From Sodalis ligni (GTDB taxonomy: Bacteria > Pseudomonadota > Gammaproteobacteria > Enterobacterales > Enterobacteriaceae): a DNA stretch of 64,000 nucleotides. Location: contig NZ_CP075169.1 in NCBI RefSeq assembly GCF_016865525.2, positions 2,356,337-2,420,336 of the forward strand, in the 5' to 3' direction. Made by a program: the position numbers and the translations under genes. Under the pieces are notes generated by a model, which worked only from the letters and a program-made list of their open reading frames with translations, did not search any database and was not told the DNA's origin. Below, piece by piece: positions 1 to 8,874 of this stretch. The stretch's first letter is position 1. Each line of letters opens with the position of its first letter.

Positions 1-142
1 GGGCAACCTGACCCAGCTGTATAAAAAACAGCGTATAGACTACCAGCAATACCGAGGTTAGTACGCCGCAGACCATCAGCGTTAAGGAGGTGCTTAGCCT
101 GAACGGTTTTCCGGACCGGAGCAGGGGGTTGACATATGACAT
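1..142 (-). CDS. DcuS/CitA-type sensor histidine kinase, N-terminal fragment (runs off window)
   Basis: Only the first 47 or so codons are in the window. The translation begins MSYVNPLLRSGKPFRLSTS and runs into a hydrophobic first membrane helix (LTLMVCGVLTSVLLVVYTLFF). A short basic N-terminus followed by RLSTSLTLMV and the first TM helix is typical of DcuS/CitA-family kinases, which sense C4-dicarboxylates or citrate through a periplasmic PAS domain. The start is supported by GGAGAA five bases upstream. It lies just downstream of the NAD-malic enzyme gene on the same strand, behind a hairpin, so it probably takes part in malate or fumarate sensing for this locus. The PAS, HisKA and ATPase parts cannot be seen here. 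Family call is fairly firm, ligand is inferred. Confidence 0.7.
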   Translation of the reverse strand, partial: MSYVNPLLRSGKPFRLSTSLTLMVCGVLTSVLLVVYTLFFIQLGQVA

Positions 143-230
143 CTTTTCTCCGGGAAAGGGACTCAGGCCGGGGGCATAAGACACTCTACTCAATTCTTGG
201 CGGCATCGCTTTTGCCGGCTGGCGAATAAG

Positions 231-262
231 GAAACAGCCGGTACTATTGTACCGGCTGGGAG
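231..262 (-). terminator. Hairpin after malic enzyme
   Basis: A perfect 10-bp stem, CAGCCGGTAC (235-244) with GTACCGGCTG (249-258), and a 4-base loop lie directly after the malic enzyme stop. Read on the minus strand the stem is followed by GTTTCCTTATT, a weak T tract. This is probably a rho-independent or partial terminator separating malic enzyme from the kinase gene. Confidence 0.6.
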
Positions 263-267
263 AAATA

Positions 268-1953
268 TTAAAACGAGGAACGTTTATATAACAGGTAGTC
301 GGCCTGCCAGAATTCGGCCTCCAGCCTGTTTTGCAATACCTCTTCCGACACCGCCGGCGCAACGCCTTCGCGCTGTGCCGCACGGGCCACTTCAGCGGCT
401 ATGGTTTTCGATACCCGCTGTATATCGGCAATGGCCGGTAAGAGTGGGCCCTGCCCCGTGGTCGACAGCGGTGAAAGGCCGGCCAGCGCCTGACTGGCCG
501 CCAGCAGCATGCCGTCGGTCACCCGGCGGGCTTTCGCCGCCAGAATGCCTAGACCCAGGCCGGGGAAAATATAGGCATTATTACACTGCGGGATCTCATA
601 GCAGCGATCCTGGTAATAAACCGGCGCAAACGGGCTGCCGGTGGCCATAAGCGCCGCGCCTTCGGTCCAGGCTATCACATCCTGCGGCCGGGCTTCCGCG
701 CGGGAGGTGGGATTGGACAGCGGCATGATAATCGGATGATGACAATGGTGGTGCATCTCGCGGACGATCTCTTCGCTAAACAGCCCCGGTTGCCCGGAAA
801 CGCCAATCAGAATAGTCGGTTTAGCGTGGCGGACCACGTCCTGCAGAGAAATATGCTGAGCATCCACCGCCCAGTGGCCGATATTTTTCTTATGGGCGGC
901 CAGCTTGCGCTGGAAATCCAGTAGATTAGGCATGTCATCCGTCAGCAAGCCGAAGCGGTCCACCATAAAGACCCGGCTTCGCGCGTCTTCCTCCGTTGCC
1001 CCTTCGGCGATCATCTGTACGATGATTTGTTCGGCAATGCCGCAACCGGCGGAGCCGGCGCCAAGGAAGGCAACGCGCTGCTCGCGTAATGCTGTCCCCG
1101 CCGCGTGGCTGGCGGCAATCAGGCAGCCCAGCGTGACCGCCGCCGTACCCTGGACGTCATCGTTAAAGCAGCACAGCTCATCGCGGTAACGTTTCAGTAG
1201 CGGCATCGCATTGGTTTGGGCGAAATCCTCGAACTGCAGCAGCACATCCGGCCAGCGCGCTTTTACCCCCTGGATAAAGAGATCGATAAAGTCGTAGTAC
1301 TCGTCGCCGATGATCCTCGGATGGCGCCAGCCCATGTAAAGCGGGTCATCCAGACGCTGCGTATTGTTGGTGCCCACATCAAGCATGATCGGCAGGATAT
1401 TGGCGGGGTGACTCCCGCCGCAGGCGGTGTAGAGGGAAAGCTTGCCGATGGGGATCCCCATGCCGCCAATCCCCTGATCCCCCAGCCCCAGGATACGTTC
1501 GCCGTCGGTGACCACGATCACCCGAATATCGTTCTTGGCGAAGTTTTGCAGCATGTCATCGATACGGTCGCGATCCGGATAGGAAATAAACAAACCCCGC
1601 GCACGGCGATAAATAGCGGAAAAGTGCTCGCAGGCTTCACCCACCGTAGGGGTATAAATGATCGGCAGCATCTCTTCCAAATGGGCATTTACCAGGCTAT
1701 AGAACAGCGTCTCATTGGTATCCTGAATATTTCGCAGATAAACATGCTTGGATATATCGCTTTTGAAATCACAATATTGCGAATAAGCGCGATCGGTTTG
1801 TTCACTGATGGTTTCAACCTGGTTGGGTAACAAACCGTTCAGATTAAACGCCAGACGTTCCTCGCGGGTGAACGCAGAGCCTTTGTTCAACAACGGATTT
1901 TCCAGCAACAGCGAACCCGTGTAATGCGTGTAAAGTGGGCGTGTTTTTAACAT
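268..1953 (-). CDS. maeA: NAD-dependent malic enzyme (malate dehydrogenase, oxaloacetate-decarboxylating)
   Basis: Converts L-malate and NAD+ to pyruvate, CO2 and NADH in the cytoplasm. The 561-residue protein is close to the E. coli MaeA length (565) and matches it throughout, including LNKGSAF near the N-terminus, [25 protein letters not shown] with the catalytic tyrosine, [27 protein letters not shown] with metal ligands, the Rossmann GAGSAGCG and the C-terminal [15 protein letters not shown] chose the ATG at 1953 over an upstream start at 1983 because GAGGT lies eight bases before it and the homology begins there. It is divergent from the AEC permease, sharing the 1954-2341 promoter region, and is followed by a sensor kinase gene. 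Together they suggest anaplerotic or malate-growth metabolism. No damage seen. Confidence 0.95.
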   Translation of the reverse strand: MLKTRPLYTHYTGSLLLENPLLNKGSAFTREERLAFNLNGLLPNQVETISEQTDRAYSQYCDFKSDISKHVYLRNIQDTNETLFYSLVNAHLEEMLPIIYTPTVGEACEHFSAIYRRARGLFISYPDRDRIDDMLQNFAKNDIRVIVVTDGERILGLGDQGIGGMGIPIGKLSLYTACGGSHPANILPIMLDVGTNNTQRLDDPLYMGWRHPRIIGDEYYDFIDLFIQGVKARWPDVLLQFEDFAQTNAMPLLKRYRDELCCFNDDVQGTAAVTLGCLIAASHAAGTALREQRVAFLGAGSAGCGIAEQIIVQMIAEGATEEDARSRVFMVDRFGLLTDDMPNLLDFQRKLAAHKKNIGHWAVDAQHISLQDVVRHAKPTILIGVSGQPGLFSEEIVREMHHHCHHPIIMPLSNPTSRAEARPQDVIAWTEGAALMATGSPFAPVYYQDRCYEIPQCNNAYIFPGLGLGILAAKARRVTDGMLLAASQALAGLSPLSTTGQGPLLPAIADIQRVSKTIAAEVARAAQREGVAPAVSEEVLQNRLEAEFWQADYLLYKRSSF

Positions 1954-2341
1954 CAGGTAAACCTCAATAAATGTGGACAGCAAAAAACACCAATTGTCTG
2001 TTGAATGGGATTAAACAGGGCCGTTGGTCCATAGCGGGCTGGGTTTAATAAAATTTCTGGTTTGCGTTTTTATAGCATGGGAGTCAAGTGATTTCTGATT
2101 ACTTAAATTACAAAATTATTTTTATACTTACTTAGTAATAAAATTATTCAATCGCCTTTAATATCTGGCAACTCTACGAATTATGTTGGGTATATGTTAT
2201 TTATGGGCGGGAATTCATTCCGGCGACTTTAGTAACTATTGTTATTGCTATATAAAGAACGGCTGTGATGATTATCACAATCACTCTTTATTTAAAATAA
2301 TATAACCTTTTCCCATTCTATCAAATATAAAAGGTCAGGTT
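1954..2341. promoter_or_regulatory. Divergent promoter region, malic enzyme / AEC permease
   Basis: A 388-bp AT-rich intergenic stretch with no convincing ORF separates the two divergent genes. It contains a run of AATTA/TTAAT-rich sequence around 2095-2160 that could hold response-regulator sites, and a perfect CRP-type box annotated separately. Confidence 0.6.
2264..2279. promoter_or_regulatory. CRP binding site
   Basis: TGTGA-TGATTA-TCACA is an exact match to the CRP half-site consensus with the correct 6-base spacer. It lies 63 bases before the AEC permease start, a position suited to class I or II activation. Catabolite control of dicarboxylate uptake is the inference. Confidence 0.75.
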
Positions 2342-3286
2342 ATGCCAATATTACTCTTATCCTCATTATTTCCCTTGGTGTTTGTCATGGCGTTGGGTTG
2401 GCTGAGTGGAAAACTCAGTTATATGAAACGTGATGATGCCACGGTCTTGGCCACCGTAGTGATTCGTTTTGCTTTGCCGCTGAGCCTGTTTCTCGGCGCA
2501 TTGCATACCGATCCTGCTAAAATACAGAATCTGTCGTTTATGGCCGTCCTGGTGATAGGACTGATGGGGTCTTATCTCCTTACGCTGTGCATTGCCCGCT
2601 TTGTCTTTCGTCACGACATCAAAACCAGTGCTATTCAGTCCCTGATCTGCGCATTCCCCGATATGGCTTATTTTGGCGCGCCGGTGCTGGCCGTGCTTAT
2701 CGGTCCGGAAGGCTTTCTGGGCGTGCTGATCGGCAATCTCATCACCAGCGTGCTGATGATCCCTCTCACCATCGTATTGATCCGCATGGGGGACAATAAC
2801 AACGGATCGGCGGAGCAGGGGAGCCTTCGCGGCATGATCCTGCAAAATCTGCTCAAAGCGGTGCGCAACCCTATCGTCTGGATCCCGATACTCGGCGTGG
2901 TAATGAGCCTGGCAGGCATCAAGCTGCCGGAACTGCTCTCTTCCTCCGTAGAAATGATGGGGAAAACCGCCGGCGGAATCTCTTTGTTCGCACTGGGCCT
3001 GCTGTTCTTTGGTGAAAGCCCGACGCTGAATGTGCATACGTTTACCAATATCAGCCTGAAGAACGTCATACAGCCCGCCATTATGGCCGCGGCGGGGCTG
3101 GCTTTTGGACTGAGCCATACGCTGATGCAGCAGGTGGTGATTATCGGCGCCACCCCTTCGGCCATCGCGGCGGGAATGTTCGCGGTTCGCAGCGATACCT
3201 ACGTGGAATCGGCCTCTTCATCCATCCTGCTGGGCACGGCGGTGGGGATTGTAACCGAAGGGGTGATTATATTTATGCTGTCATAA
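2342..3286 (+). CDS. AEC-family permease, likely malate/dicarboxylate
   Basis: A 314-residue integral membrane protein of the auxin efflux carrier (AEC) family, with about ten hydrophobic segments in two blocks of five around a short hydrophilic centre (RMGDNNNGSAEQG, near residues 150-162). Family marks include FPLVFVMALGWLSGKL at the start, the NPIVWIPILG segment after the loop and ATPSAIAAGMFAVR near the end. AEC members include the malate permease MleP and malonate carrier MdcF. The divergent malic enzyme and nearby DcuS-type kinase make malate or a related dicarboxylate the likely substrate, but this is context, not sequence proof. A CRP box lies just upstream. Confidence 0.85.
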   Translation: MPILLLSSLFPLVFVMALGWLSGKLSYMKRDDATVLATVVIRFALPLSLFLGALHTDPAKIQNLSFMAVLVIGLMGSYLLTLCIARFVFRHDIKTSAIQSLICAFPDMAYFGAPVLAVLIGPEGFLGVLIGNLITSVLMIPLTIVLIRMGDNNNGSAEQGSLRGMILQNLLKAVRNPIVWIPILGVVMSLAGIKLPELLSSSVEMMGKTAGGISLFALGLLFFGESPTLNVHTFTNISLKNVIQPAIMAAAGLAFGLSHTLMQQVVIIGATPSAIAAGMFAVRSDTYVESASSSILLGTAVGIVTEGVIIFMLS

Positions 3287-3419
3287 AAAGGCTTGCCCTT
3301 GGCAAAAATATTCGTCAGGAACGCATCTTTGAGACAATTAGCTATAGGGGGTTGGCGGAGAGTAGGCGATATTAAGGAAAACGGACTTGCTTACGCCGTT
3401 ATCCATTAAGGAAGGCATG

Positions 3420-3830
3420 ATGAAAAAGACAACGTTGATGCTGGTGCTCACCCTCTTTGCATCCGGCAGCGTGTTTTCAACCGGGTCCTACGCCGACGGA
3501 CGTCGGGATCACGATGGTCACGGACCGCGATGGGACCGGGGCCATGGCGGGCCAGGCTGGCACCACGATCGCGGCGATTTCAGAGGCCACGGCTATCGGG
3601 ACGGCTATCATGACAGGTTTGCCTGGCGCGGGCGTGAGTTCAGAAGAGGTTATCCGCTGCCGCCGCCTTATCGGGGAGATTATTACCGCGTGCACGACTG
3701 GCGCCACCGCGGTCTTCAGTCGCCGCCGCGCGGGCATTACTGGGCTTATATTGATGGACGCTATGTCATGGTCGCCGCCGCCACCGGCGTGATCACCGCG
3801 ATTATCATGGGCAATGCACTTGGCTATTGA
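3420..3830 (+). CDS. RcnB-family periplasmic protein
   Basis: A 136-residue secreted protein. A classic signal peptide (MKKTTLMLVLTLFASGSVFS, likely cut near residue 27, SYA-DG) precedes a middle rich in H, D, R and G (DGRRDHDGHGPRWDRGHGG). The C-terminal domain contains YRVHDWRHRGLQSPPRGHYW and a final GVITAII segment. This layout is that of the RcnB family, whose E. coli member modulates nickel/cobalt export. The His/Asp-rich stretch fits metal binding. ATG codons at 3417 and 3420 compete; I prefer 3420 because it is four bases from AAGGAAGG. It stands alone and is followed by a terminator. Metal specificity is not shown. Confidence 0.8.
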   Translation: MKKTTLMLVLTLFASGSVFSTGSYADGRRDHDGHGPRWDRGHGGPGWHHDRGDFRGHGYRDGYHDRFAWRGREFRRGYPLPPPYRGDYYRVHDWRHRGLQSPPRGHYWAYIDGRYVMVAAATGVITAIIMGNALGY

Positions 3831-3838
3831 GGGAATAC

Positions 3839-3864
3839 AGGCCGGATTGCCGCCGGCCTTTAAC
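3839..3864 (+). terminator. Rho-independent terminator after RcnB-like gene
   Basis: Stem GGCCGG (3840-3845) with CCGGCC (3853-3858) is followed by TTTAACTT, nine bases after the stop codon. Confidence 0.65.
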
Positions 3865-4016
3865 TTACCATCAGATTTTATCCGCTATGTTTATGGATAA
3901 AATGCCCTGATAAAGCAATTTGTGACGACATTCAAATATTCGTTTGGGTAACACATCTTCAATTAATAGATATGGATAAATTGTTTCTTTGAATCGGTGC
4001 GGGAGCAATTCACACC

Positions 4017-4292
4017 ATGTCAGAAATGCAAAATGAAAGCCTGTTGCCAAGATACTCGTTTAACGCCCGCCTGGTGGCCGGGCTGACCCCCATCGATGAG
4101 CAGGGGCTGCGGGATTATTTCATCGATCGCCCGGCAGGTATGAAAGGGTATGTGCTTAATTTCACCCTGCGCGGCGAAGGAGTTGTCTTGGCCGCCGTAC
4201 GATCCGGCGGAAAACCCCAGGGCGTACAGCGAGGAAATCATGCCCCGGTGTACACCAGTCCCCATGCCTTGTTCAGGTTTTCAACAGAGTGA
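4017..4292 (+). pseudogene. araC: AraC arabinose regulator, N-terminal remnant
   Basis: The first 57 or so residues ([20 protein letters not shown], then [20 protein letters not shown] and EGVV) align closely with the N-terminal arm and start of the cupin-like arabinose-binding domain of E. coli AraC. From about 4190 the similarity stops and the frame reads unrelated sequence to a stop at 4292. The rest of the binding domain and both helix-turn-helix motifs are missing, so the protein cannot bind DNA. The 3' end overlaps the truncated GH42 gene on the other strand, which points to one deletion that joined the two remnants. Confidence 0.8.
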
Positions 4293-4813
4293 TATTTGTG
4301 GCGCAGACGGTCTTTAAAGCCTTCGAATAAATCATCGGAGTAATTAAACACTAATCCCGGTTCGTTATAAACCTGCCAACCGATGACGGCGGGATGGTCA
4401 CGATACCGTTCCGTGATTTTTCTCATTACCCGGCTGGCGAAATAGCGGAACACCGGGTGCGAGTAATTATGTTCTTCACGAAAGCCAAAATTTGTTTTGT
4501 GCCCGCTGGCGTCGGTGATACTGACTTTCGGGTATTTACGCGCCAGCCATCGAGGTACGGAAAACGTCGGCATGCCGATTACAACCGCGATATGATGCCG
4601 ATGGGCTTCATCGAGAACGGGCTCCAGCCAATCCAGACGAAAATGCTCCTCTTCAGGTTCCCATTGACTCCAAGAACCCTCTCCAACGCGCACGACGTTA
4701 AAACCGGCTTTCTCCATCAGGTCGAAATCATATTCGAGGTGTGAGGAGGGTTGGTATTCATCGTAATAAGCGGCCCCAAACAGTATCTGGTTTCTAGGCT
4801 TTATTTCTGCCAT
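4238..4813 (-). pseudogene. GH42 beta-galactosidase, N-terminal remnant
   Basis: The 191 residues from ATG 4813 (GGAG eight bases upstream) match the start of the GH42 (beta/alpha)8 domain: LFGAAYYDEYQP, GFNVVRVGEGSWSQWEPEE, then GWQVYNEPG, where the glutamate of NEP is the acid/base catalyst. Similarity ends at [10 protein letters not shown] and a stop follows. Family members are normally about 650-700 residues, so the nucleophile glutamate, trimerisation domain and C-terminal domain are gone. An earlier in-frame TTG at 4831 has no better ribosome site. A perfect CRP box lies about 190 bases upstream, suggesting a formerly catabolite-regulated plant-galactan gene. Confidence 0.85.
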
Positions 4814-5573
4814 GCGAACGACTCCAATCAATTTAATTTATTGCGCTGCGATTTTTGACAAAAATAGACTTTATATAAAGGCAAGGACACCCTGTAATAT
4901 CTTCATAAAATAACGAATGGATGTGATTGAAAGATAGGTCATGGAATAAAGTAAAGTAATTAAGGATAGGGTGTAGTTATGGATGATAGTGCTAATGGCG
5001 ATTTTGTGTGAATTGGTTCACATATTGTGGCACGTCTGACATGATCCACCGCACGCGTGCGAATGATTATGTCAGCCTAATGAATATAGGGTTGCATCGG
5101 CTAAAATTATTTTTTCTTGATATTCACTTTTATTTTCCCATCGAACCAGCTTCATTTTTATTATTCAGGATGTGAGTGACAGCCGATGCGCGACACCTTG
5201 CTAACCGGTTATGCCACGGATGTGATGGCGGCCGGTGTCGCCAGGATGAACAGGCCACAGGCTTCGGATATGCCGGCCTTTTTGCCTGCGGCGCCAGGTT
5301 TCAGTGATATGGAAAGATGATCGCTATCCTGACTCATCTTGGTCCGCGGTCGACCAGGGGATCCCCACTTGTCGGCTGTGTCAGCCAGATCCTCCGGCCG
5401 GCGGCCGAGCCGGGCGCGCAATGCTAGCCCTATGACAAGATGGGGATGGCGGCAGCAATGCCAGTGAACCAGGTATCTGTGTCGCCATGGGCGGTAGTGA
5501 CAAAACAGGTAGAGATTCGTTTTCAGATATAGTTTAATGGGCACAAACCGGCCTTTAACGATTCCGAATCCAG
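4814..5573. other. Non-coding / degraded region
   Basis: The first part is AT-rich promoter sequence for the GH42 remnant. From about 5180 to 5545 GC rises and short open frames appear on both strands, but none has a ribosome site or a fold I recognise. Two minus-strand frames show transporter-like hydrophobic runs (FVTTAHGDTDTWFTGIAAAI and GLFILATPAAITSVA) broken by stops, so this may be a heavily decayed membrane-protein gene. Confidence 0.35.
5007..5022. promoter_or_regulatory. CRP binding site
   Basis: TGTGA-ATTGGT-TCACA matches the CRP consensus half-sites exactly with a 6-base spacer. It lies about 194 bases upstream of the GH42 remnant start on the minus strand, with no intact gene nearby on the plus strand. 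Confidence 0.65.
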
Positions 5574-5597
5574 TTGTCCCTAAAAATTGAGACAGAA

Positions 5598-6361
5598 ATG
5601 AAGACCTTACATAAGCCTACCGAGCGTGTTTTGCTTATTTTGGAAACCTTATCGAACGATGATGGCATGACGCTTTCCGGCCTGTCATTAAAAACAGAGA
5701 TTTCTAAAAGCACGATTTTCCCTATTTTAAAATCTTTATTACATCGCAAATACATCAGCTATGATGAAAAAAGCGGCAAATATACGCTTGGTATATCGTG
5801 TGCCGTTTTGGCCAGCTCGACATTTGAGAAAGAATACTGGCTTAAAATGATAAACGCTGAAATGAGGAAGATTGTTGCTGATTGCAATGAAGTTTGCCAG
5901 ATGGGGTGTTGGATGACTCCACGTTCTTTATATTGATAAAGTACAATCTGACCAAACGGTTCAACTTATGTCAAAATAGGCACTCGCCTGCCCGCTATCC
6001 ATTCCGCGCTGGGAAAGGCATTACTTTATCAGTATAGCGATAAGCAAATAATGGAACTTTATCCTGATGGCTTCAAGCCGTTAACCGCCCATAGCGTTGG
6101 CCAACTGGACTATTTGCGTCGCCAGTTAAATGATGTCGCGTTGAAAGGGTACGCGGTTGATGACAGGAAATCAATGAAGACACTGTCTGTTTCGCCGTCC
6201 CGCTAAAGCAAAGAGATAAAATACTGGCGGCCATCAGCGTTTCTATGCCCTATTTCCGCGCGACCGAAGAAAAGAGTAAACATATCATCGAATTACTTAT
6301 CAACGCCCGTGCGAAAATAGAACATAATCTCAATAACCTACATGATATAAACAATTACTAA
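5598..6361 (+). pseudogene. IclR-family transcriptional regulator, frameshifted
   Basis: The N-terminal winged helix is intact (TERVLLILETL, then LSGLSLKTEISKSTIFPILK), followed by GKYTLGISC. Near 5900 the frame breaks, yet the remaining frames still spell a normal IclR effector domain in order: VLDD then LYIDKVQSDQTVQLM, LPAIHSALGKALLYQYSDKQ, LRRQLNDVALKGYAVDD, INEDTVCFAVPLKQRDKILA and a final HIIELLINARAKIEHNLNN to the stop at 6361. At least three indels (near 5905, 5970 and 6170) are needed to join them, so it is a pseudogene. It probably regulated the aldolase, MFS and dehydratase genes downstream. No strong ribosome site precedes ATG 5598; an alternative begins at 5574. Confidence 0.85.
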
Positions 6362-6597
6362 TAAACGTACACTATAAATACAAACTTGTAACAAGATGTC
6401 CTGCAAAATTTGTGATATGCCCCACGGTATAGAAATTTAATTGCCGCGGGTTGTTCCTCCCGCCATCATGATCTCTACTAATTCATTGATTAATCGCCTT
6501 AAAATTCCTAAATCCGCATATTTGACTTTAAAACATGGAGTGATTACCTTGTGTTGTTCGTAAAAAATACTGTTCGTATATACGAAAGGAAAAATCA
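6362..6597. promoter_or_regulatory. Intergenic region before aldolase remnant
   Basis: A 236-base AT-rich stretch with no ORF. GTTCGTATATACGAA near 6560-6580 contains an inverted repeat (TTCGTATATACGAA), a plausible operator for the IclR regulator, just before an AAGGAAA ribosome site at the aldolase start. Confidence 0.45.
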
Positions 6598-7483
6598 TGA
6601 AAAGTCGTTATATCACCCCTGTGTGACCGTATTTGACAAAAGGCCGGCTTGATCCAGAGCAGATGTTGCAATTATTTAATTTTATTAAATATTCTGTCTC
6701 AGGATTCGTTGTGATGGGAAGCACCGGGGAGTTTTTCCCTGGATATGAAAACCTCCAGACAGCTTATACAGCTGACCTCTGAGTTTCCGAAAGACAGCAT
6801 GAAGGTCTATGCCGGCGCAAGCCGTATGGATATCCAGGAGTCCGTGGAGCTGGCTAACTATGCCTATGAATGCGGCCTGGATGGCGTCATGATCATCAGT
6901 CCCTATTATTTCCGGCTGACAGATGAGAGCATCTATTATTTTACAGTGAAATTGCCCGGCAAACCAACGCGAAAATATTTATCTACAACTTTCCCGAAAG
7001 AACAGGATATTCGGTATCTCCCGAAGTCTGCCTAAAACTTGCAGAGAATTTTCCGAATATTATTGGCCTGAAGGATACTATTCCGGATACGATGCATACT
7101 TCTCAAGTGATTAAACTGGTTAAGCAAGAAATCCCTCACTTTGAAGTTTACGCTGGTTATGATAACAATTTTTCCCATAATATTCTTTCGGGCGGCAATG
7201 GCTGTATCGGTGGATTGTCAAATATTGTCCCTGAGTTTTCAAATCCTGGATGGACGCTTTCGCAGAGGATAATTTAGCCGCGGTTACAGCGCATCAACAA
7301 ACAGTTGACCGGCTAATGGATATTTATAACGTTAACGATCTCTTTATACCTGCTTTTAAGAAGGCGCTTCAGCTGCGCGGCGTGATCAACTCCGATCAAT
7401 GTACCGGTCCCTTTAAAGGCGTCACGGAAAGACAATCAGAAAAAATTAAACAGATACTGATGTCGGCTGGTTTTGCTGGTTAA
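6598..7483 (+). pseudogene. DHDPS/N-acetylneuraminate lyase-type aldolase or dehydratase, broken
   Basis: Pieces of one (beta/alpha)8 class I aldolase lie in order but in different frames: MKSRYITPV, then LDPEQMLQLFNFIKYSVSGF, MGSTGEFF, KVYAGASRMDIQESVELANY with ECGLDGVMIISPYYF, IFIYNFPERTGYSVSPEV with the catalytic tyrosine, IIGLKDT with the Schiff-base lysine, and the tail LFIPAFKKALQLRGV. Frame breaks lie near 6625, 6740, 6945 and 7240. The family includes DapA, NanA and keto-deoxy sugar acid dehydratases or aldolases. Next to a sugar-acid dehydratase and MFS importer it most likely acted on a 2-keto-3-deoxy acid. It is not functional as read. Confidence 0.85.
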
Positions 7484-7507
7484 TAATTATTTCCCTCTGG
7501 AGGAATT

Positions 7508-8821
7508 ATGAAAACCATAACTGTCTTTGATAATCCGGTGTTAAATTCCGCAGTTACCAAAGCATGGAAAAGATTAGTACCACTCATGTTTTCCCTGTAT
7601 TTTATCGCGTTTATCGATCGTGTGAACGTCGGTTTTGCCAAAGAGGCGATGCAGACCGATATAGGCTTATCCAATGCGGCTTTTGCGCTGGGAGCCGGTA
7701 TATTCTTTGCCGCCTACGCGCTTTTTGGCATACCGGCAAATCTGATCCTAAACAAAATCGGGGCGCAAAAATGGCTGAGTTTTACCGCCGCCTTATGGGG
7801 TGTTCTGTCTGCCCTCACCGGTTTGGTACATAATGAAACTCAGTTCGTCATTCTGCGTTTTTTGCTCGGGCTGGGTGAAGCGGGTTTTTATCCGGGAATT
7901 TTGCTGTTGGCTTCCATCTATTTCCCAAACAAAATTAGGGCGTCGGTGGTGGGCATCTTTGTCTTGGGCGTACCGCTGGCCCTGACTCTGGGCTCGCCTA
8001 TTTCCGGCGCATTACTCGAGTTGCATGGATTCCTGGGCAGACCGGGATGGTTCTGGATGTTCCTGCTCGAGGGTATTCCGGCGGCGCTTATGGGCATATT
8101 CGCCTTTTTTTATCTTGATGATAACCCGGCAAAAGCGCGCTTCCTGACGCAGGAAGAAAAAACTGCGTTGATTGCCCAATTAAGCACGGAACAGCAGCAA
8201 ACGGTGACCGGTAGCGCGTTAACCGCGTTGAAGAGCATCAAGGTTTGGCATCTGGCGCTCATTTACGGCACCATTCAAATCAGCGTGTACGGCCTGATGT
8301 TTTTCCTGCCGTCGCAGGTTGCCAGCCTCATGGGTTCAACCATCGGTTTCAAGGTGTCGCTGGTGGCGGCCATTCCCTGGGCCTGCTCTGCATTCGGCGT
8401 GTACTTTATTCCACGAATCGCGGATAAATATCCGGCGCAGCGCGTAAGTATTTCTGTGCTATGCATGCTGGCCGCGGCCCTTGGCCTGGCCCTTTCGGCG
8501 TTCAGCGGGCCGGTTATGGCAATGGCGGCGCTGTCGCTTTCCGCCATCGGCTTCCTTTCCGTTCAGCCTATTTTCTGGACTTTCCCTCCCCAGATTGTAT
8601 CCGGCTCCGCATTAGCCGCGGCGATAGGCTTTTGTACCACTATGGGAGCCTTCTGCAGTTTCCTTGCACCGATGATTCGCGTTGAAGTCGAGCAGTGGTT
8701 TAACAGCAATACCGCCGGACTTATGGCTTTGGCGTTCATCACGGTATTTTGCGCGCTGCTCATCGCCTGTCTCAGTAAAAAGAAGGCCGCGGGAAAAGTG
8801 GCTCAGCCACATCATTCCTAA
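7508..8821 (+). CDS. MFS transporter, anion:cation symporter (ACS) family
   Basis: A 437-residue protein with about 12 transmembrane segments. The family marks are RLVPLMFSLYFIAFIDRVNVGFAK at the start and the loop LGAGIFFAAYALFGIPANLIL, followed by LRFLLGLGEAGFYPG, as in tartrate, galactarate and phthalate carriers. GGAGG lies before ATG 7508. It starts 25 bases after the aldolase remnant stop and 53 bases before the UxaA/GarD-type dehydratase, so the three formed one operon. The substrate is probably a sugar acid such as a hexarate or hexonate, inferred from the neighbours. The frame is intact although two upstream genes are broken. Confidence 0.85.
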   Translation: MKTITVFDNPVLNSAVTKAWKRLVPLMFSLYFIAFIDRVNVGFAKEAMQTDIGLSNAAFALGAGIFFAAYALFGIPANLILNKIGAQKWLSFTAALWGVLSALTGLVHNETQFVILRFLLGLGEAGFYPGILLLASIYFPNKIRASVVGIFVLGVPLALTLGSPISGALLELHGFLGRPGWFWMFLLEGIPAALMGIFAFFYLDDNPAKARFLTQEEKTALIAQLSTEQQQTVTGSALTALKSIKVWHLALIYGTIQISVYGLMFFLPSQVASLMGSTIGFKVSLVAAIPWACSAFGVYFIPRIADKYPAQRVSISVLCMLAAALGLALSAFSGPVMAMAALSLSAIGFLSVQPIFWTFPPQIVSGSALAAAIGFCTTMGAFCSFLAPMIRVEVEQWFNSNTAGLMALAFITVFCALLIACLSKKKAAGKVAQPHHS

Positions 8822-8874
8822 ATGCAATTGAAAAACCTTGCGTTCAGTTGCCTGAAAACCCAGAGGAAAATATC

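Noticed and set aside
1216..1830. A 204-codon plus-strand frame
   Set aside because: Fully inside maeA on the opposite strand, no ribosome site and no known fold.
5209..5544. A 111-codon minus-strand frame in the decay zone
   Set aside because: No ribosome site, odd composition and no family. Transporter-like pieces in other frames suggest remnants rather than a gene.
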